Shown here: one piece after another, positions 43,318 to 51,523 of the stretch
How the letters are laid out: every line of letters starts with the position of its first letter
Numbering within the stretch: position 1 is the first letter of the stretch
NCBI RefSeq assembly: GCF_044377035.1
Contig: NZ_JBILJW010000004.1
Coordinates: 62,001-126,000 of the forward strand
Origin: Silanimonas sp044377035
GTDB taxonomy: Bacteria > Pseudomonadota > Gammaproteobacteria > Xanthomonadales > Xanthomonadaceae
Direction: 5' to 3'
Length of the DNA: 64,000 bases
Notes under the pieces: generated by a model
The model's database searches: none
Told to the model about the DNA's origin: nothing
Seen by the model: the letters and a program-made list of their open reading frames with translations, nothing else
Position numbers and translations under genes: made by a program

Positions 43318-44638
43318 AGCGCGTCGGCGCGTGGTGGCGGCGATGTCGGCGCTGGGCCTGCTCAGCGCCGCGGGGCCGGCATTGGCGCAGTCGGCGCCGG
43401 CCGCCGCCGCTGGTGCGCGGCGCCATCGCCGCCTGCAGGGTGCGGAAGCGCAGGCGCTGTTCGACGCCGTCTTCGCCCACCTGCCTGCAGCGCAGCGTGA
43501 GGTGCTCCGTGACCCGCGCCGCGAGGTGCAGATCGCGCTGACACGCATCGAGCGCGAGGCGGATGGCAGTGCGCGCTTCGCGACTGCGACGTTCGGCGTG
43601 CAGCGGCAGCGCTGGTTCCCGGCGGCAAGCGTGGTGAAGCTCCCGATCGCGCTGCTGGTGGCCGAAGTGCTGGAAGCCGCGAACCTCGGCTTCAATGCCC
43701 GCACGGTGCTTTCGGGGGCGCCGCGCAGCGGCAACTGGGAGGCGGCGGAGCCCTCAGTCGAACCGCTCTGGCAGACGCTGTGGCGCCTGCTGGTGGTCAG
43801 CGAGAACGTGCCGTTCAACCGGCTCTACGACGTGCTCGGCCCCGACCGCATCCACGCGCGCCTCGCCGAGCTGGGCTTTGACGACGTGCGCTTGATCTCC
43901 CGGCTCGGTTCCCCGGACGCACGATTGAACCGGCAGACCGTGGCCTCGCGCATCGAGGCGCCGGAAACGGGGCCAGACGGCGAGCTCGCCTGGGTGCCGC
44001 GGTGGAACGCGGACGCGCGCCGTGGGGCGGCGCGTCGCTTCCCGTTCGGCAGCGCGCTGAAGGGCGCGGCTTGGCAGGACGACCGCGGCCGCATCGAGCA
44101 GGGCCCGCGCGATTTCAGCACGGCGAATTTCCTGCCGCTCGAGGACGCGCACGCGATGCTGCTGCGGCTGGCTTTCCCGGAAGCGACACGGCGTTCGCAG
44201 CGCTGGGCGCTGAGCGCGACGACGCGGCTTTCGCTGCTGCGCATCACCGGCCTGTTTCCGCGCGAATCGCCGCTTCTTGCCACCGGCACGCATGCGCCGG
44301 CGGCGTTCGGCGACGGCTACGCGAAGTTCTTCGTCGTCGGTGATCGCGATGCCGCGCCGCGCGGGTTCCGCAGCTTCGGCAAGACCGGCGAGGCCTTCGG
44401 CCACCAGGGCGAAACCGCGCTGCTCACCGAGGCCGATGGGCAGTGCGAAGTGCTGCTGAGCGCGAACCTCTACGCCAATGATGATGGCGTGCTCAACGAC
44501 GACCGCTACGAGTACGACACGGTGAGCCGGCCCTTCCTCGCGGCGCTCGGCCGTGCCGCCCTGGCGGCGGAAAAGGAAAGGCCGCGCCCGCATCGCGCCG
44601 GCGCGGCCTTCCTGCCCTCGGTGCTCGGGCTGGGCTGA
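43310..44638 (+). CDS. Exported beta-lactamase-like serine hydrolase
   Basis: A 442-aa protein with an N-terminal signal peptide (AAMSALGLLSAAGPALAQS). It carries the three penicillin-recognising motifs in order: SxxK (SVVK in PAASVVKLP), SxN (SEN in VVSENVPFNRLYD) and KTG (FGKTGEAFG). At this length and divergence it is a class-A-like serine hydrolase of unknown substrate, not a recognised resistance enzyme; I see no class A Glu166 loop that I can place with confidence. Its start lies 8 bp inside the MFS carrier gene, so it is translationally coupled to sugar uptake, which is an odd pairing. Confidence 0.83.
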   Translation: MDEARRRVVAAMSALGLLSAAGPALAQSAPAAAAGARRHRRLQGAEAQALFDAVFAHLPAAQREVLRDPRREVQIALTRIEREADGSARFATATFGVQRQRWFPAASVVKLPIALLVAEVLEAANLGFNARTVLSGAPRSGNWEAAEPSVEPLWQTLWRLLVVSENVPFNRLYDVLGPDRIHARLAELGFDDVRLISRLGSPDARLNRQTVASRIEAPETGPDGELAWVPRWNADARRGAARRFPFGSALKGAAWQDDRGRIEQGPRDFSTANFLPLEDAHAMLLRLAFPEATRRSQRWALSATTRLSLLRITGLFPRESPLLATGTHAPAAFGDGYAKFFVVGDRDAAPRGFRSFGKTGEAFGHQGETALLTEADGQCEVLLSANLYANDDGVLNDDRYEYDTVSRPFLAALGRAALAAEKERPRPHRAGAAFLPSVLGLG

Positions 44639-44657
44639 TCGCCGCGCTGCGGCGATC
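44637..44657. terminator. Perfect 9-bp hairpin between convergent genes
   Basis: GATCGCCGC (44637-44645), loop GCT, GCGGCGATC (44649-44657). It starts at the serine hydrolase stop codon and precedes the stop of the thioredoxin-like gene on the other strand. No T-run follows on either strand. Confidence 0.5.
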
Positions 44658-44672
44658 GCCCGCATCGATCGA

Positions 44673-45275
44673 TCAGTACTTCACCGAGCAGCCGTAGGGC
44701 TGCGTCGTTCCGCGAGCGACCGCGCGATTCGCGGCGAGATCGCCCAGCGCAGCTTCCACGTACTGCGTGGCACCCGGGATGTCGGCGGGGTCGGCGCTCG
44801 GGTTCGAATCGATCGCGCCGTTGTAGCGCAGCACGCCCGTGCCATCGATGACATACATGTGCGGCGTGGTCTTCGCGCCGTAGGCCTGGCCGACCGTGCC
44901 GTCGTGGTCGAGCAGGAAGGCGGTGGGGCTGGCCTTCCACTCGCCGAGGATGGCGTTGGCCTGTTCGGCATTGACGTGGCCCTGCTTGCCCGCCGCCGAG
45001 GAGTTGATGGTCAGCCAGACCACGCCCTTGCCGGTCGCGGCGGCCTGCTGGCGCTGCATGTTGCCGGCGCCGTAGTGCTTTTTCACGAACGGGCATTCGT
45101 GGTTGAACCACTCCAGCACCACGGTCTTGCCGGCGAAGTCCGCGAGCGAATGCGCGGTGCCCTTCGTGTCGGTGAGCGTGAAGGCCGGCGCGGGCTGGCC
45201 CACGGTGGCGGCGGCGTGGAGGCTGCCGGCGAAGGCGAGGGCGGTGCCGAGCGCGGCGGCGAGGAGGGTCTTCAT
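44673..45275 (-). CDS. Exported thioredoxin-fold (redoxin) protein
   Basis: A 200-aa protein with signal peptide (LGTALAFAGSLHAAA) and a thioredoxin fold of the AhpC/TSA kind (VGQPAPAFTLTDTKGTAHSL, cis-Pro region TTPHMYVIDGTG). The active site reads NHECPFVKKHYG, with one Cys and no CxxC pair; a second Cys is in the C-terminal PYGCSVKY. It is therefore more peroxiredoxin-like or a one-Cys carrier than a classic reductase. It is 31 bp downstream of the stand-alone DsbD N-terminal domain gene and probably shares its transcript. Confidence 0.87.
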   Translation of the reverse strand: MKTLLAAALGTALAFAGSLHAAATVGQPAPAFTLTDTKGTAHSLADFAGKTVVLEWFNHECPFVKKHYGAGNMQRQQAAATGKGVVWLTINSSAAGKQGHVNAEQANAILGEWKASPTAFLLDHDGTVGQAYGAKTTPHMYVIDGTGVLRYNGAIDSNPSADPADIPGATQYVEAALGDLAANRAVARGTTQPYGCSVKY

Positions 45276-45306
45276 GGCAGTGCTCCGTGGCGGTGGATGA
45301 ATCGGG

Positions 45307-46191
45307 TCAGGGGGTGCGCGCGTCGTCCGCCGGCAGCGAGATCTGCAGCGCGCGCCAGCGGCCGTCTTCGCCCTGCGCGCCGATCACCCAGTCGATGCGG
45401 GCGGGCATGCGGTCGAAGTACTCGCTGGCGGGGTGGCGGAAGCGCAGCGCGCCGTCGGGGCCCAAGCGGGCCTCGATGCGCGTGGAGGTGACGATCTGCG
45501 GCGTGAGCGGAAACACCTCGATGCGCGTCGCGCCGCGCAGCATCGCGTCCGCGTCATCGATCTGCGTGGCGACGTGGGTCGCATCGCGCCAGCTGTGGCC
45601 GCTCGGCGCATGGGGCGCCACCGGCACGCGCGCGGCGGTCGCTTCGAAGTCCGCCGCATCAACGGACGCGCGCGGCGCGGCTTCGATAGGCAGGTCGAGC
45701 GTCAGCGTGGCCTCGTCGGGAATGCATGCTTCCTCGCAGATCAGCCAGCGTGCGCGCAGCGTGGCGCGGAAGCGCGACCCGGCAGCGGCGCTCGCCGGCA
45801 CGCGCAGCGTGGCGGGCAACAGCAGCGCATCGCTGTAGCCGAAGTTGGTGAGCCCGCTGGCCAGCAGGCGCTCGGGCAGGGGCCATTCGATCGCGCCAGC
45901 GCTCGCGCCTGCGGGCAGTGTCCAGTCGAATCGCGTGGGCAGGCCGGAATCGCCGGGGTTCGCCCAGTACGTGTGCCACCCCTTGTCATGGACGATGCGA
46001 AGGCCGGCCTTGAACGGCTGCCCGGGTGCGACGGCCGCGTGGTCGGCGACGAGCGCGACGCGAGCGTTGAGCGTCGGCGTCATCGCGTTGGCGGGCGATG
46101 ACAGCGACGCGACGGCGAAGGTTGCGACGAAGCCCATCAATGAGGCGAAAGTAAGGCGCAGCACGGTGGCGGTCAGCATGGGTCGATGCAT
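45307..46191 (-). CDS. Stand-alone DsbD N-terminal (alpha) domain protein, periplasmic
   Basis: The 294-aa product has a signal peptide and matches the periplasmic N-terminal domain of DsbD/ScsB: GLRIVHDKGWHTYWANPGDSG, then WPLPERLLASGLTNFGYSD and the cysteine motif WLICEEACIPDEATL. In full-length proteins this domain receives electrons from the membrane part and passes them to periplasmic substrates. Here the reading frame ends after the domain, and no transmembrane DsbD part is nearby. Starts at 46179, 46191 and 46212 are all possible; the 46191 one gives MHRPMLTATVLRL before the hydrophobic stretch. Confidence 0.82.
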   Translation of the reverse strand: MHRPMLTATVLRLTFASLMGFVATFAVASLSSPANAMTPTLNARVALVADHAAVAPGQPFKAGLRIVHDKGWHTYWANPGDSGLPTRFDWTLPAGASAGAIEWPLPERLLASGLTNFGYSDALLLPATLRVPASAAAGSRFRATLRARWLICEEACIPDEATLTLDLPIEAAPRASVDAADFEATAARVPVAPHAPSGHSWRDATHVATQIDDADAMLRGATRIEVFPLTPQIVTSTRIEARLGPDGALRFRHPASEYFDRMPARIDWVIGAQGEDGRWRALQISLPADDARTP

Positions 46192-46360
46192 CGGAGCGCA
46201 CAGCGTCGCCATTCGCGGTGAAGCGCGCGTGCACGCCCGTCACTCCGCCGCCACCGGACCGCGACAACACCTGCACGCGAAACGCACGCCAGCCCGACGG
46301 ACCCTTCGTCATGGTGTGTGTCGTGCATTTCGCACGTCCCCCAATCCCCAGGAGTCGCCC

Positions 46361-46864
46361 ATGCTCTCGTTCGCGCACCGTTCGCTGCTCACCCTCGCCG
46401 TGGCCGCCGCCGTCGCCACGCCCGCCGTCGCCCACAACCATGGCGACAAGGCGCCGGGCACCATCGTCGACGTCGCTGCCGCCAATGCCGATTTCGAAAC
46501 CCTCGTCGCCGCGGTGAAGGCCGCCGGCCTCGTCGAGACCCTCAGCGGCCCGGGCCCGTTCACCGTGTTCGCCCCGACCGACGAAGCCTTCGCCAAGCTG
46601 CCGGCCGGCACGCTCGAAGACCTGCTGAAGCCGGAGAACAAGGCGAAGCTCGCCGCGATCCTCACTTACCACGTGGTGGCGGGTAAGGTGCTCGCCGCCG
46701 ACGCGGTGAAGCTCGACAAGGCCACGACGGTGAATGGTGCCGATGCCGACATCAACGTCAGCGGCAGCACCGTCACCATCGACGGCGCGACGATCACCGC
46801 CACCGACGTGGCCGCCAGCAATGGCGTGATCCACGTGATCGACACGGTGATGCTGCCGGAGTAA
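46361..46864 (+). CDS. Secreted fasciclin (FAS1) domain protein
   Basis: A 167-aa protein with a signal peptide (AVAAAVATPAVA) and one FAS1 domain. H1 motif FTVFAPTDEAFAKLPAGTLEDLL, then AAILTYHVVAGKVLAADAV and the terminal NGVIHVIDTVMLPE. FAS1 domains mediate adhesion or ligand binding outside the cytoplasm; the role in this organism is unknown. AGGAG precedes the ATG by 6 bp. It converges with the HDOD gene, with 7 bp between stops. Confidence 0.93.
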   Translation: MLSFAHRSLLTLAVAAAVATPAVAHNHGDKAPGTIVDVAAANADFETLVAAVKAAGLVETLSGPGPFTVFAPTDEAFAKLPAGTLEDLLKPENKAKLAAILTYHVVAGKVLAADAVKLDKATTVNGADADINVSGSTVTIDGATITATDVAASNGVIHVIDTVMLPE

Positions 46865-46871
46865 GCGCCTC

Positions 46872-47987
46872 TCAGGCCGCTTCGGCCATCAGGCGATCCG
46901 CCAACTCGCGCCATGCCGCCATGCGTGGCGCGAGCCCGGCGGATTCCACCCAAGCCTCGTCGAGCGGGATGTCGCCGACGAGTGCGCGGGCGAGATGCGT
47001 CGTGCCCACCACATCGAGACCGCGTCCGGCGAGCCGTCCCGGCGCGTGGTGGAAGGCGACGGCTTCCACCATTTCCATCGGCAGGCCCCAAAGCGCCATC
47101 AGGCCCGCGCCCAGCAAGGTCACTCGCGGCGCTGCTTGCCAGAGTTCGCTCGGATGGGGCGGTGCGTTCAACAGCGAACCGGGCAGCTGCCGCCCGAGAT
47201 CGGCGAGCAGTGCCGCGCTGCCGGCGAGCCCCGCGTCGCGCGGCGTCGCCGCGATGCGCATGGCCAAGGTCGACGCCAGCAGCGCGCGCGTCTGCGCCGC
47301 TTGACCATCGCCGTCGCCGAGACGGCTGAACACTTCGCTGGCCAGCACGAGCTGCACGAGGGTTTGCAGGCCGAGGCGCTGGGTCGCCACGGTGAGATCG
47401 AGGATCGGTCGGCCGCGCGAGTAAAGTGCCGAGTTCGCCACGCGCAGCACCCGGACCGCGAGCACCGGATCACGCCGCAGCACCTGCACGGCCTCGTCGG
47501 TCCCGGCGTTGTCGTCCGCCACGACCATGCGCAGGCTCAGGTAGGCGCTTGGCGAGGCGGGCAGGCGCTCCACCTGGCCGAGCTCGGACCGCAGGTCCGG
47601 ATCGCGCAGCAGGCTCCGCACGGTGAGCACGCGACGCATCGCGGCGCGCACCGTGCTGGCTTCGAAGGGCGCCGACACCACCTGTTGAACGGCCGGTTCA
47701 GCGGCGAGGCGCTCGCTTCGCCGCGGATCGAAGCCTGTGGGAAGCACCAGCACGCGCAGCGCTTCCGGGCAGACCCGCTGCAGGCGTTGGAGCAGGGTGG
47801 CGCCATCGATCGCGCCGGGGTCGGCGCTGGTGAAAACCGCATCGATGCCGCCCAAGGCGGCATCTTCCAGCAGCTGCTCGGGGCGCAGGCCGTCGATGAC
47901 GACCCACTCGCGCGGCAGTTCGGCGGCGAGGCGGCGCAGGTCGCCGTGCTGGTCGGGATGGTCGACCAGCGCGACCCGCAGGCTCAT
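46872..47987 (-). CDS. HDOD domain protein with degenerate receiver-like N-terminus (second of pair)
   Basis: A 371-aa cytosolic protein. Residues about 1-125 fold like a response-regulator receiver, but the phospho-acceptor position reads FTSADPG instead of the usual LDxxMPG. An HDOD domain follows (VERLPASPSAYLSLRMVV, RVLRVANSALYSRGRPILDLTVATQRLGLQTL, VEAVAFHHAP). HDOD domains are non-catalytic relatives of HD phosphohydrolases that act in signalling scaffolds. The start overlaps the stop of the upstream paralogue (ATGA). No partner kinase or diguanylate cyclase is adjacent. Confidence 0.88.
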   Translation of the reverse strand: MSLRVALVDHPDQHGDLRRLAAELPREWVVIDGLRPEQLLEDAALGGIDAVFTSADPGAIDGATLLQRLQRVCPEALRVLVLPTGFDPRRSERLAAEPAVQQVVSAPFEASTVRAAMRRVLTVRSLLRDPDLRSELGQVERLPASPSAYLSLRMVVADDNAGTDEAVQVLRRDPVLAVRVLRVANSALYSRGRPILDLTVATQRLGLQTLVQLVLASEVFSRLGDGDGQAAQTRALLASTLAMRIAATPRDAGLAGSAALLADLGRQLPGSLLNAPPHPSELWQAAPRVTLLGAGLMALWGLPMEMVEAVAFHHAPGRLAGRGLDVVGTTHLARALVGDIPLDEAWVESAGLAPRMAAWRELADRLMAEAA

Positions 47988-49060
47988 GCGCTTTCGGCGT
48001 CCGCCAGCTTCTGGTGGACGCGCTGCCACTCGGGCAGCTTGTCGCGCAGGCCGCTGGCGTCGAGCCAGGCCTCGTCGAGCGGGATGCTGCCCACGAGGGC
48101 GTGCGCCACGTGGACGGCGCCGGGAATCCAGAAGCCGCGCTGGCGGCTGCGCGTCGGTTCGAGGTGGAAGGCCACGCCTTCGACGATCGGCATCGGCAGG
48201 CCCCAGAGCCCCAGCAGCCAAGCGCCGGCGTCGGCATAGCTGGCGTTGCCGTCCTTGCCGTAGGCGTCCTTGAAGCCCGGCAGCAGTCGGCCGAGTTCGG
48301 CGAGCATCGCGGCCGTGGCGGCCATTTCCGCGCTCGGGCCCGGCAGCAGGCGCGCGGCCAGCTGCGAAGCGAAGAAGGCCCGGCGACGCACCGTCTCGGC
48401 GTCGGGGCCGTTGTTCGCCGACAGCGCCTCGGCGGCGAGCACCACGCGGCGCAGCGTCTCAAGACCCAGGCGGACGACCGCAGCCTTCAGGTCGGCCACC
48501 GGCCGGCCGCCGGAGAAGAACGCCGAGTTACAGACGCGCAGCACCTTGGCGACCAGCGCCGGGTCCTTGGTCAGCATCGACACCACCTGCGCGGCACCGA
48601 CATTCGGATCGGACAGTGCCTTCGAGACGGCGAGGTAGGTTTCCGGCGACGGCGGCAGCTGCGCGATGGCGCCGACCTTCGACTTCAGGTCGGGGTTGTC
48701 GAGCACTTCGAACAATTCGCCGATGCCCTCGACGGCGTCGACCATCGCGTTCGCCTGCAGCGGCAGGCCGAGGTGGCGGTGCGCGATGTCGATCGCGGCG
48801 GCGCTGGGTTCGGCGCCCGGCGGCAGCAGCAGCAGGCGCACGGCCGTGGGGTTCTTCTCGCGGGCGCGGCGCAGCACGTCGATGCCGCGGGCCTCGCCAC
48901 CGTCAACGGCGACGACGTCGACGCCGCGGCCTTCCAGCAGGGCCTGCGCCTCGGCGGCTTCGCCCACCCACTGCACGGTCCAGTCGAGGCCGAGGGCCGT
49001 CAGCGTGGCGGAAAGGTCCGCGCTGCGCTCGAGATCACGGCCGACGATCAGGACGAACAT
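47984..49060 (-). CDS. HDOD domain protein with receiver-like N-terminus (first of pair)
   Basis: A 358-aa paralogue of the downstream gene. The N-terminal receiver-like part (MFVLIVGRDLERSADLS, VDVVAVDGGEA) keeps an Asp at the expected strand end but lacks the double-acid pocket and the lysine loop. The HDOD part contains AQLPPSPETYLAVSKAL, VLRVCNSAFFSGGRPVADLKAAVVRLGLETL and VEGVAFHLEPT. GGAAGGAG precedes the ATG at a good distance. The two genes form a coupled signalling operon whose input is unknown. Confidence 0.88.
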   Translation of the reverse strand: MFVLIVGRDLERSADLSATLTALGLDWTVQWVGEAAEAQALLEGRGVDVVAVDGGEARGIDVLRRAREKNPTAVRLLLLPPGAEPSAAAIDIAHRHLGLPLQANAMVDAVEGIGELFEVLDNPDLKSKVGAIAQLPPSPETYLAVSKALSDPNVGAAQVVSMLTKDPALVAKVLRVCNSAFFSGGRPVADLKAAVVRLGLETLRRVVLAAEALSANNGPDAETVRRRAFFASQLAARLLPGPSAEMAATAAMLAELGRLLPGFKDAYGKDGNASYADAGAWLLGLWGLPMPIVEGVAFHLEPTRSRQRGFWIPGAVHVAHALVGSIPLDEAWLDASGLRDKLPEWQRVHQKLADAESA

Positions 49061-49153
49061 GGACGGGCTCCTTCCGGGATGCGGCCCGCGACGGCGCGGG
49101 CCTGATTCGATGGAGGATACGCCCGGCCGCCCCCGCCGTCGCTGCGCTCGGCC

Positions 49154-49184
49154 ACAAAACGCGAACCCCGGCACGGGGCCGGGG
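49154..49184 (-). terminator. Probable intrinsic terminator of ppa
   Basis: On the minus strand CCCCGGC (from 49184) and GCCGGGG (to 49166) form a 7-bp stem with a 5-nt loop, followed by TTCGCGTTTTGT (49165-49154). It lies 30 bp beyond the ppa stop. The T-run is interrupted, so efficiency is uncertain. Confidence 0.65.
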
Positions 49185-49214
49185 TCCGGGGAGGGAGCGA
49201 AGGCGGTCGGCCGA

Positions 49215-49769
49215 TCAGAAAGCCGGCTTCTCGTCGTCCGGAACGGCGTTGAAGCGAGCGATGCCGTCGAGGATCTCCTTGATCGCGGCGTCCTTGCCTT
49301 CCCAGCCCTCGAGCTTGACCCACTTGCCCTTCTCGAGGTCCTTGTAGTGCTCGAAGAAGTGGCCGATGCGCTCCAGCCAGTGCTGCGAGACCTGGGCGAT
49401 GTCGGTGATGTGCTCGTAGCCCTTGAAGACCTTCGGCACCGGCACGGCGACGAGCTTGGTGTCCTCGCCGGCCTCGTCGGTCATCTTCAGCATGCCGACC
49501 GGGCGGCAGCGGATCACCGAGCCCGGCACCAGCGCGAGCGGCAGGATCACCAGCACGTCGACCGGGTCGCCGTCGCCGCAGAGCGTGTGCGGCACGTAGC
49601 CGTAGTTGCAGGGGTAGCGCATCGGGGTCGAAAGGATGCGGTCGACGAAGATCGCGCCGGTCTCCTTGTCGACCTCGTACTTCACCGGCTCGGCGTCCTT
49701 CGGGATCTCGATGATGACGTTGATTTCGTTCGGCACGTCGCGGCCGGTCGGGACGAGGGAAAGGCCCAT
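49215..49769 (-). CDS. ppa: Inorganic pyrophosphatase (family I)
   Basis: A 184-aa soluble enzyme that hydrolyses pyrophosphate to phosphate and drives biosynthesis. Family I blocks: INVIIEIPKDAEPVKYEVDK, YPCNYGYVPHTLCGDGDPVDVLV (the DxDPxD metal site), and VFKGYEHITDIAQVSQHWLERIGHFFEHYKDLE. I used the ATG at 49769 (MGLSLVPTG), which gives the usual length. An ATG 51 bp upstream is in frame but adds an unrelated Pro-rich stretch. Confidence 0.97.
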   Translation of the reverse strand: MGLSLVPTGRDVPNEINVIIEIPKDAEPVKYEVDKETGAIFVDRILSTPMRYPCNYGYVPHTLCGDGDPVDVLVILPLALVPGSVIRCRPVGMLKMTDEAGEDTKLVAVPVPKVFKGYEHITDIAQVSQHWLERIGHFFEHYKDLEKGKWVKLEGWEGKDAAIKEILDGIARFNAVPDDEKPAF

Positions 49770-49843
49770 GGCGGTTCCTGAGGGGGTCGGTAGAGGGCGC
49801 GGAGGATACCGCAAGGGCATCGAATCGGGGCTCGGGACCGCTC

Positions 49844-50215
49844 TCAGGGACCTTGCGGTTCGACGCGGTAGACCCGGACACCAGGCACCCTGCTGGGCAG
49901 CCGCTGCACGCTTGCGCCGTGGATGCGGACCTCGGGGCCGAGGCGGCCGGCCTCGGCGACGGCGGCGGCGAGGCGCACCTCCATCTGCTGCCGGACGTCG
50001 TGGCGCTCGACGGCGGTGCGCAGTGGCAGGGCCATGACCGCGACCATCGCGAGCGCCGCGGCGGCCGTCAGAGCAGGACGGAGCCGAGAAGCGCGTGGTG
50101 CGTTCGTGGCCGCGGCGAGGGTTTGGGCCAGCCGCGCGCTGCCGCCGGGGGGCGGAACGAGGCTGCGGCGAAGCGTCGATCGTAGCGCGGGCAGGGGCGT
50201 CGGCGAATCATGCAT
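49844..50215 (-). CDS. Single-pass membrane protein, candidate anti-sigma factor
   Basis: A 123-aa protein with a cytoplasmic N-terminal ~48 residues, one membrane helix (AAAALAMVAVMALPL, about 50-66) and a short outer part. Its start lies 8 bp inside the end of the ECF sigma gene, the standard place for an anti-sigma factor. It lacks the zinc-binding HxxxCxxC of common anti-sigma domains, so the assignment rests on position and topology only. It may instead be a small membrane partner of the lipoprotein at 50728. Confidence 0.55.
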   Translation of the reverse strand: MHDSPTPLPALRSTLRRSLVPPPGGSARLAQTLAAATNAPRASRLRPALTAAAALAMVAVMALPLRTAVERHDVRQQMEVRLAAAVAEAGRLGPEVRIHGASVQRLPSRVPGVRVYRVEPQGP

Positions 50216-50720
50216 CTCGGGCGGCTCCGATGGCAGGTGCGTAGCGCTGCGCCAGCTTCTTCACGGCATGGTGGCGACGCGAGCCGACCGTGCCGGGCGG
50301 GATATCCAGCGCTTCCGCGATCTCAGCGGTGGAAAGGCCCATGAACTCGGCCAGCACCAGCACTTCGCGCTCGCGCTCGGGCAGGGCGGCGAGGGCGGCA
50401 CGCAGCTCGGTGGCTTCGGCTTTCGACAGAGCGCTGTCCTCGCCGAGCGGTTCCGGTAAGGATTCGTCTCGCCACGGCAGCCAGTGCCGCAGCGACTGCC
50501 AGCGCCGCTCGTTGCGCGCCAGATTCAGCGCCGCCGCGGTGACCAGCGCGTCGACGCGCGCCGCATCGACCGTTGCGCGCTTCGCCCACACCGCGAGACA
50601 GGCGTCGTGCATCACGTCCATGCAGGCCTGCGGCTCCCAAAGGAGCCGGTAAAGCGCGTTGTATAGCGGCCTTTCCAGACGCCGGTAGCAGGCGGCAAGC
50701 TGCGCATCATCGAGCGCCAT
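50208..50720 (-). CDS. ECF-type RNA polymerase sigma factor
   Basis: A 170-aa protein with sigma region 2 (YNALYRLLWEPQACMDVMHDACLAVWAKR) and region 4 (AALAALPEREREVLVLAEFMGLSTAEIAEALDIPPGTVGSRRHHAVKKL). It redirects RNA polymerase to a set of promoters not visible here. It overlaps the membrane protein gene downstream and follows the lipoprotein gene by 7 bp, forming a three-gene operon read from 51426. The combination suggests an envelope signal. Confidence 0.9.
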   Translation of the reverse strand: MALDDAQLAACYRRLERPLYNALYRLLWEPQACMDVMHDACLAVWAKRATVDAARVDALVTAAALNLARNERRWQSLRHWLPWRDESLPEPLGEDSALSKAEATELRAALAALPEREREVLVLAEFMGLSTAEIAEALDIPPGTVGSRRHHAVKKLAQRYAPAIGAARDA

Positions 50721-50727
50721 CCGAGCC

Positions 50728-51426
50728 TCAGTTGGTGAGCCGCAGCACGAGCGATTCGCTGCCGCCGCTGCCGTCCGGTCGCGAGGTCAGCACGGTGAAT
50801 TCGCCGGGGACCACGCGCACCTCGCCCTCGTAGCGAATTGGTCCTCCAGCGCGGGCGACCTCCACACGCGTTTGGGTAATGTGTAGTTCAAGCACGAAGG
50901 TATCTCCCTCCGGCGCCGCTCGAACGTTCATCAGCATCGCGTCGCCGTTCGCGTTGGCCAAACGCCCGCTGGCCGCGACGCCGAGTCGGACATGGTCGCG
51001 GACGCGCAGGGCGCTCGCATCGCTGCCGAGGGCCTTGGCCACGTCGGCGAGCTCGGCGGGCAGCGGGGCGGCCTCCGGGTTCTTGCCGATCCACCACGCT
51101 TCGACCTGCACTTGCACAGGCTCGGCCGCCTCGACGCCCTGCAGCGCGGCGATGGTCGAGGCGATCGAGGCCTGCATCCCGGACGGCGCGCGCACCACGA
51201 GGGTGCCGGGCGAAGCCACTTCGGCGCGGCCGAGCGGGGGCGCGTCGCCCTGCATCAGCGTCGTGTTGATGGCCTCGGCGATCGCCTGCGCGCGCACCGG
51301 AGGCACGGCGTGCGTACTCAGTGTTGGCGCCTCGGCGGCCGGCTGGCAGCCGGCCAGTAGCGCGGCGGACAGTGCGAGGACGAGGAGAGCGCTGGCGGAG
51401 CGGGGGGCGGGAACAGGGTAGGCCAT
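50728..51426 (-). CDS. Lipoprotein of unknown function, first gene of the ECF sigma operon
   Basis: A 232-aa predicted lipoprotein (lipobox LLAGC). The mature part begins with HAVPPVRAQAIAEAINTTLMQ and contains SPGTLVVRAPSGMQASIASTIAALQG. These resemble the short alpha/beta repeats of secretin N-domains, and the next strand VQVQVEAWWIG is also reminiscent of them. No secretin barrel follows. It could supply an envelope signal to the ECF factor (inference from gene order). No close family recognised. Confidence 0.7.
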   Translation of the reverse strand: MAYPVPAPRSASALLVLALSAALLAGCQPAAEAPTLSTHAVPPVRAQAIAEAINTTLMQGDAPPLGRAEVASPGTLVVRAPSGMQASIASTIAALQGVEAAEPVQVQVEAWWIGKNPEAAPLPAELADVAKALGSDASALRVRDHVRLGVAASGRLANANGDAMLMNVRAAPEGDTFVLELHITQTRVEVARAGGPIRYEGEVRVVPGEFTVLTSRPDGSGGSESLVLRLTN

Positions 51427-51523
51427 GGGTGTGCTCGCGTGGGGATGTCTTCCCTTCTACACGCGAGCGGGGGATTTCTTCACTGTCCTCGCCGACCGAC
51501 CCGAAGCCGTCCGGTGAACGCCC

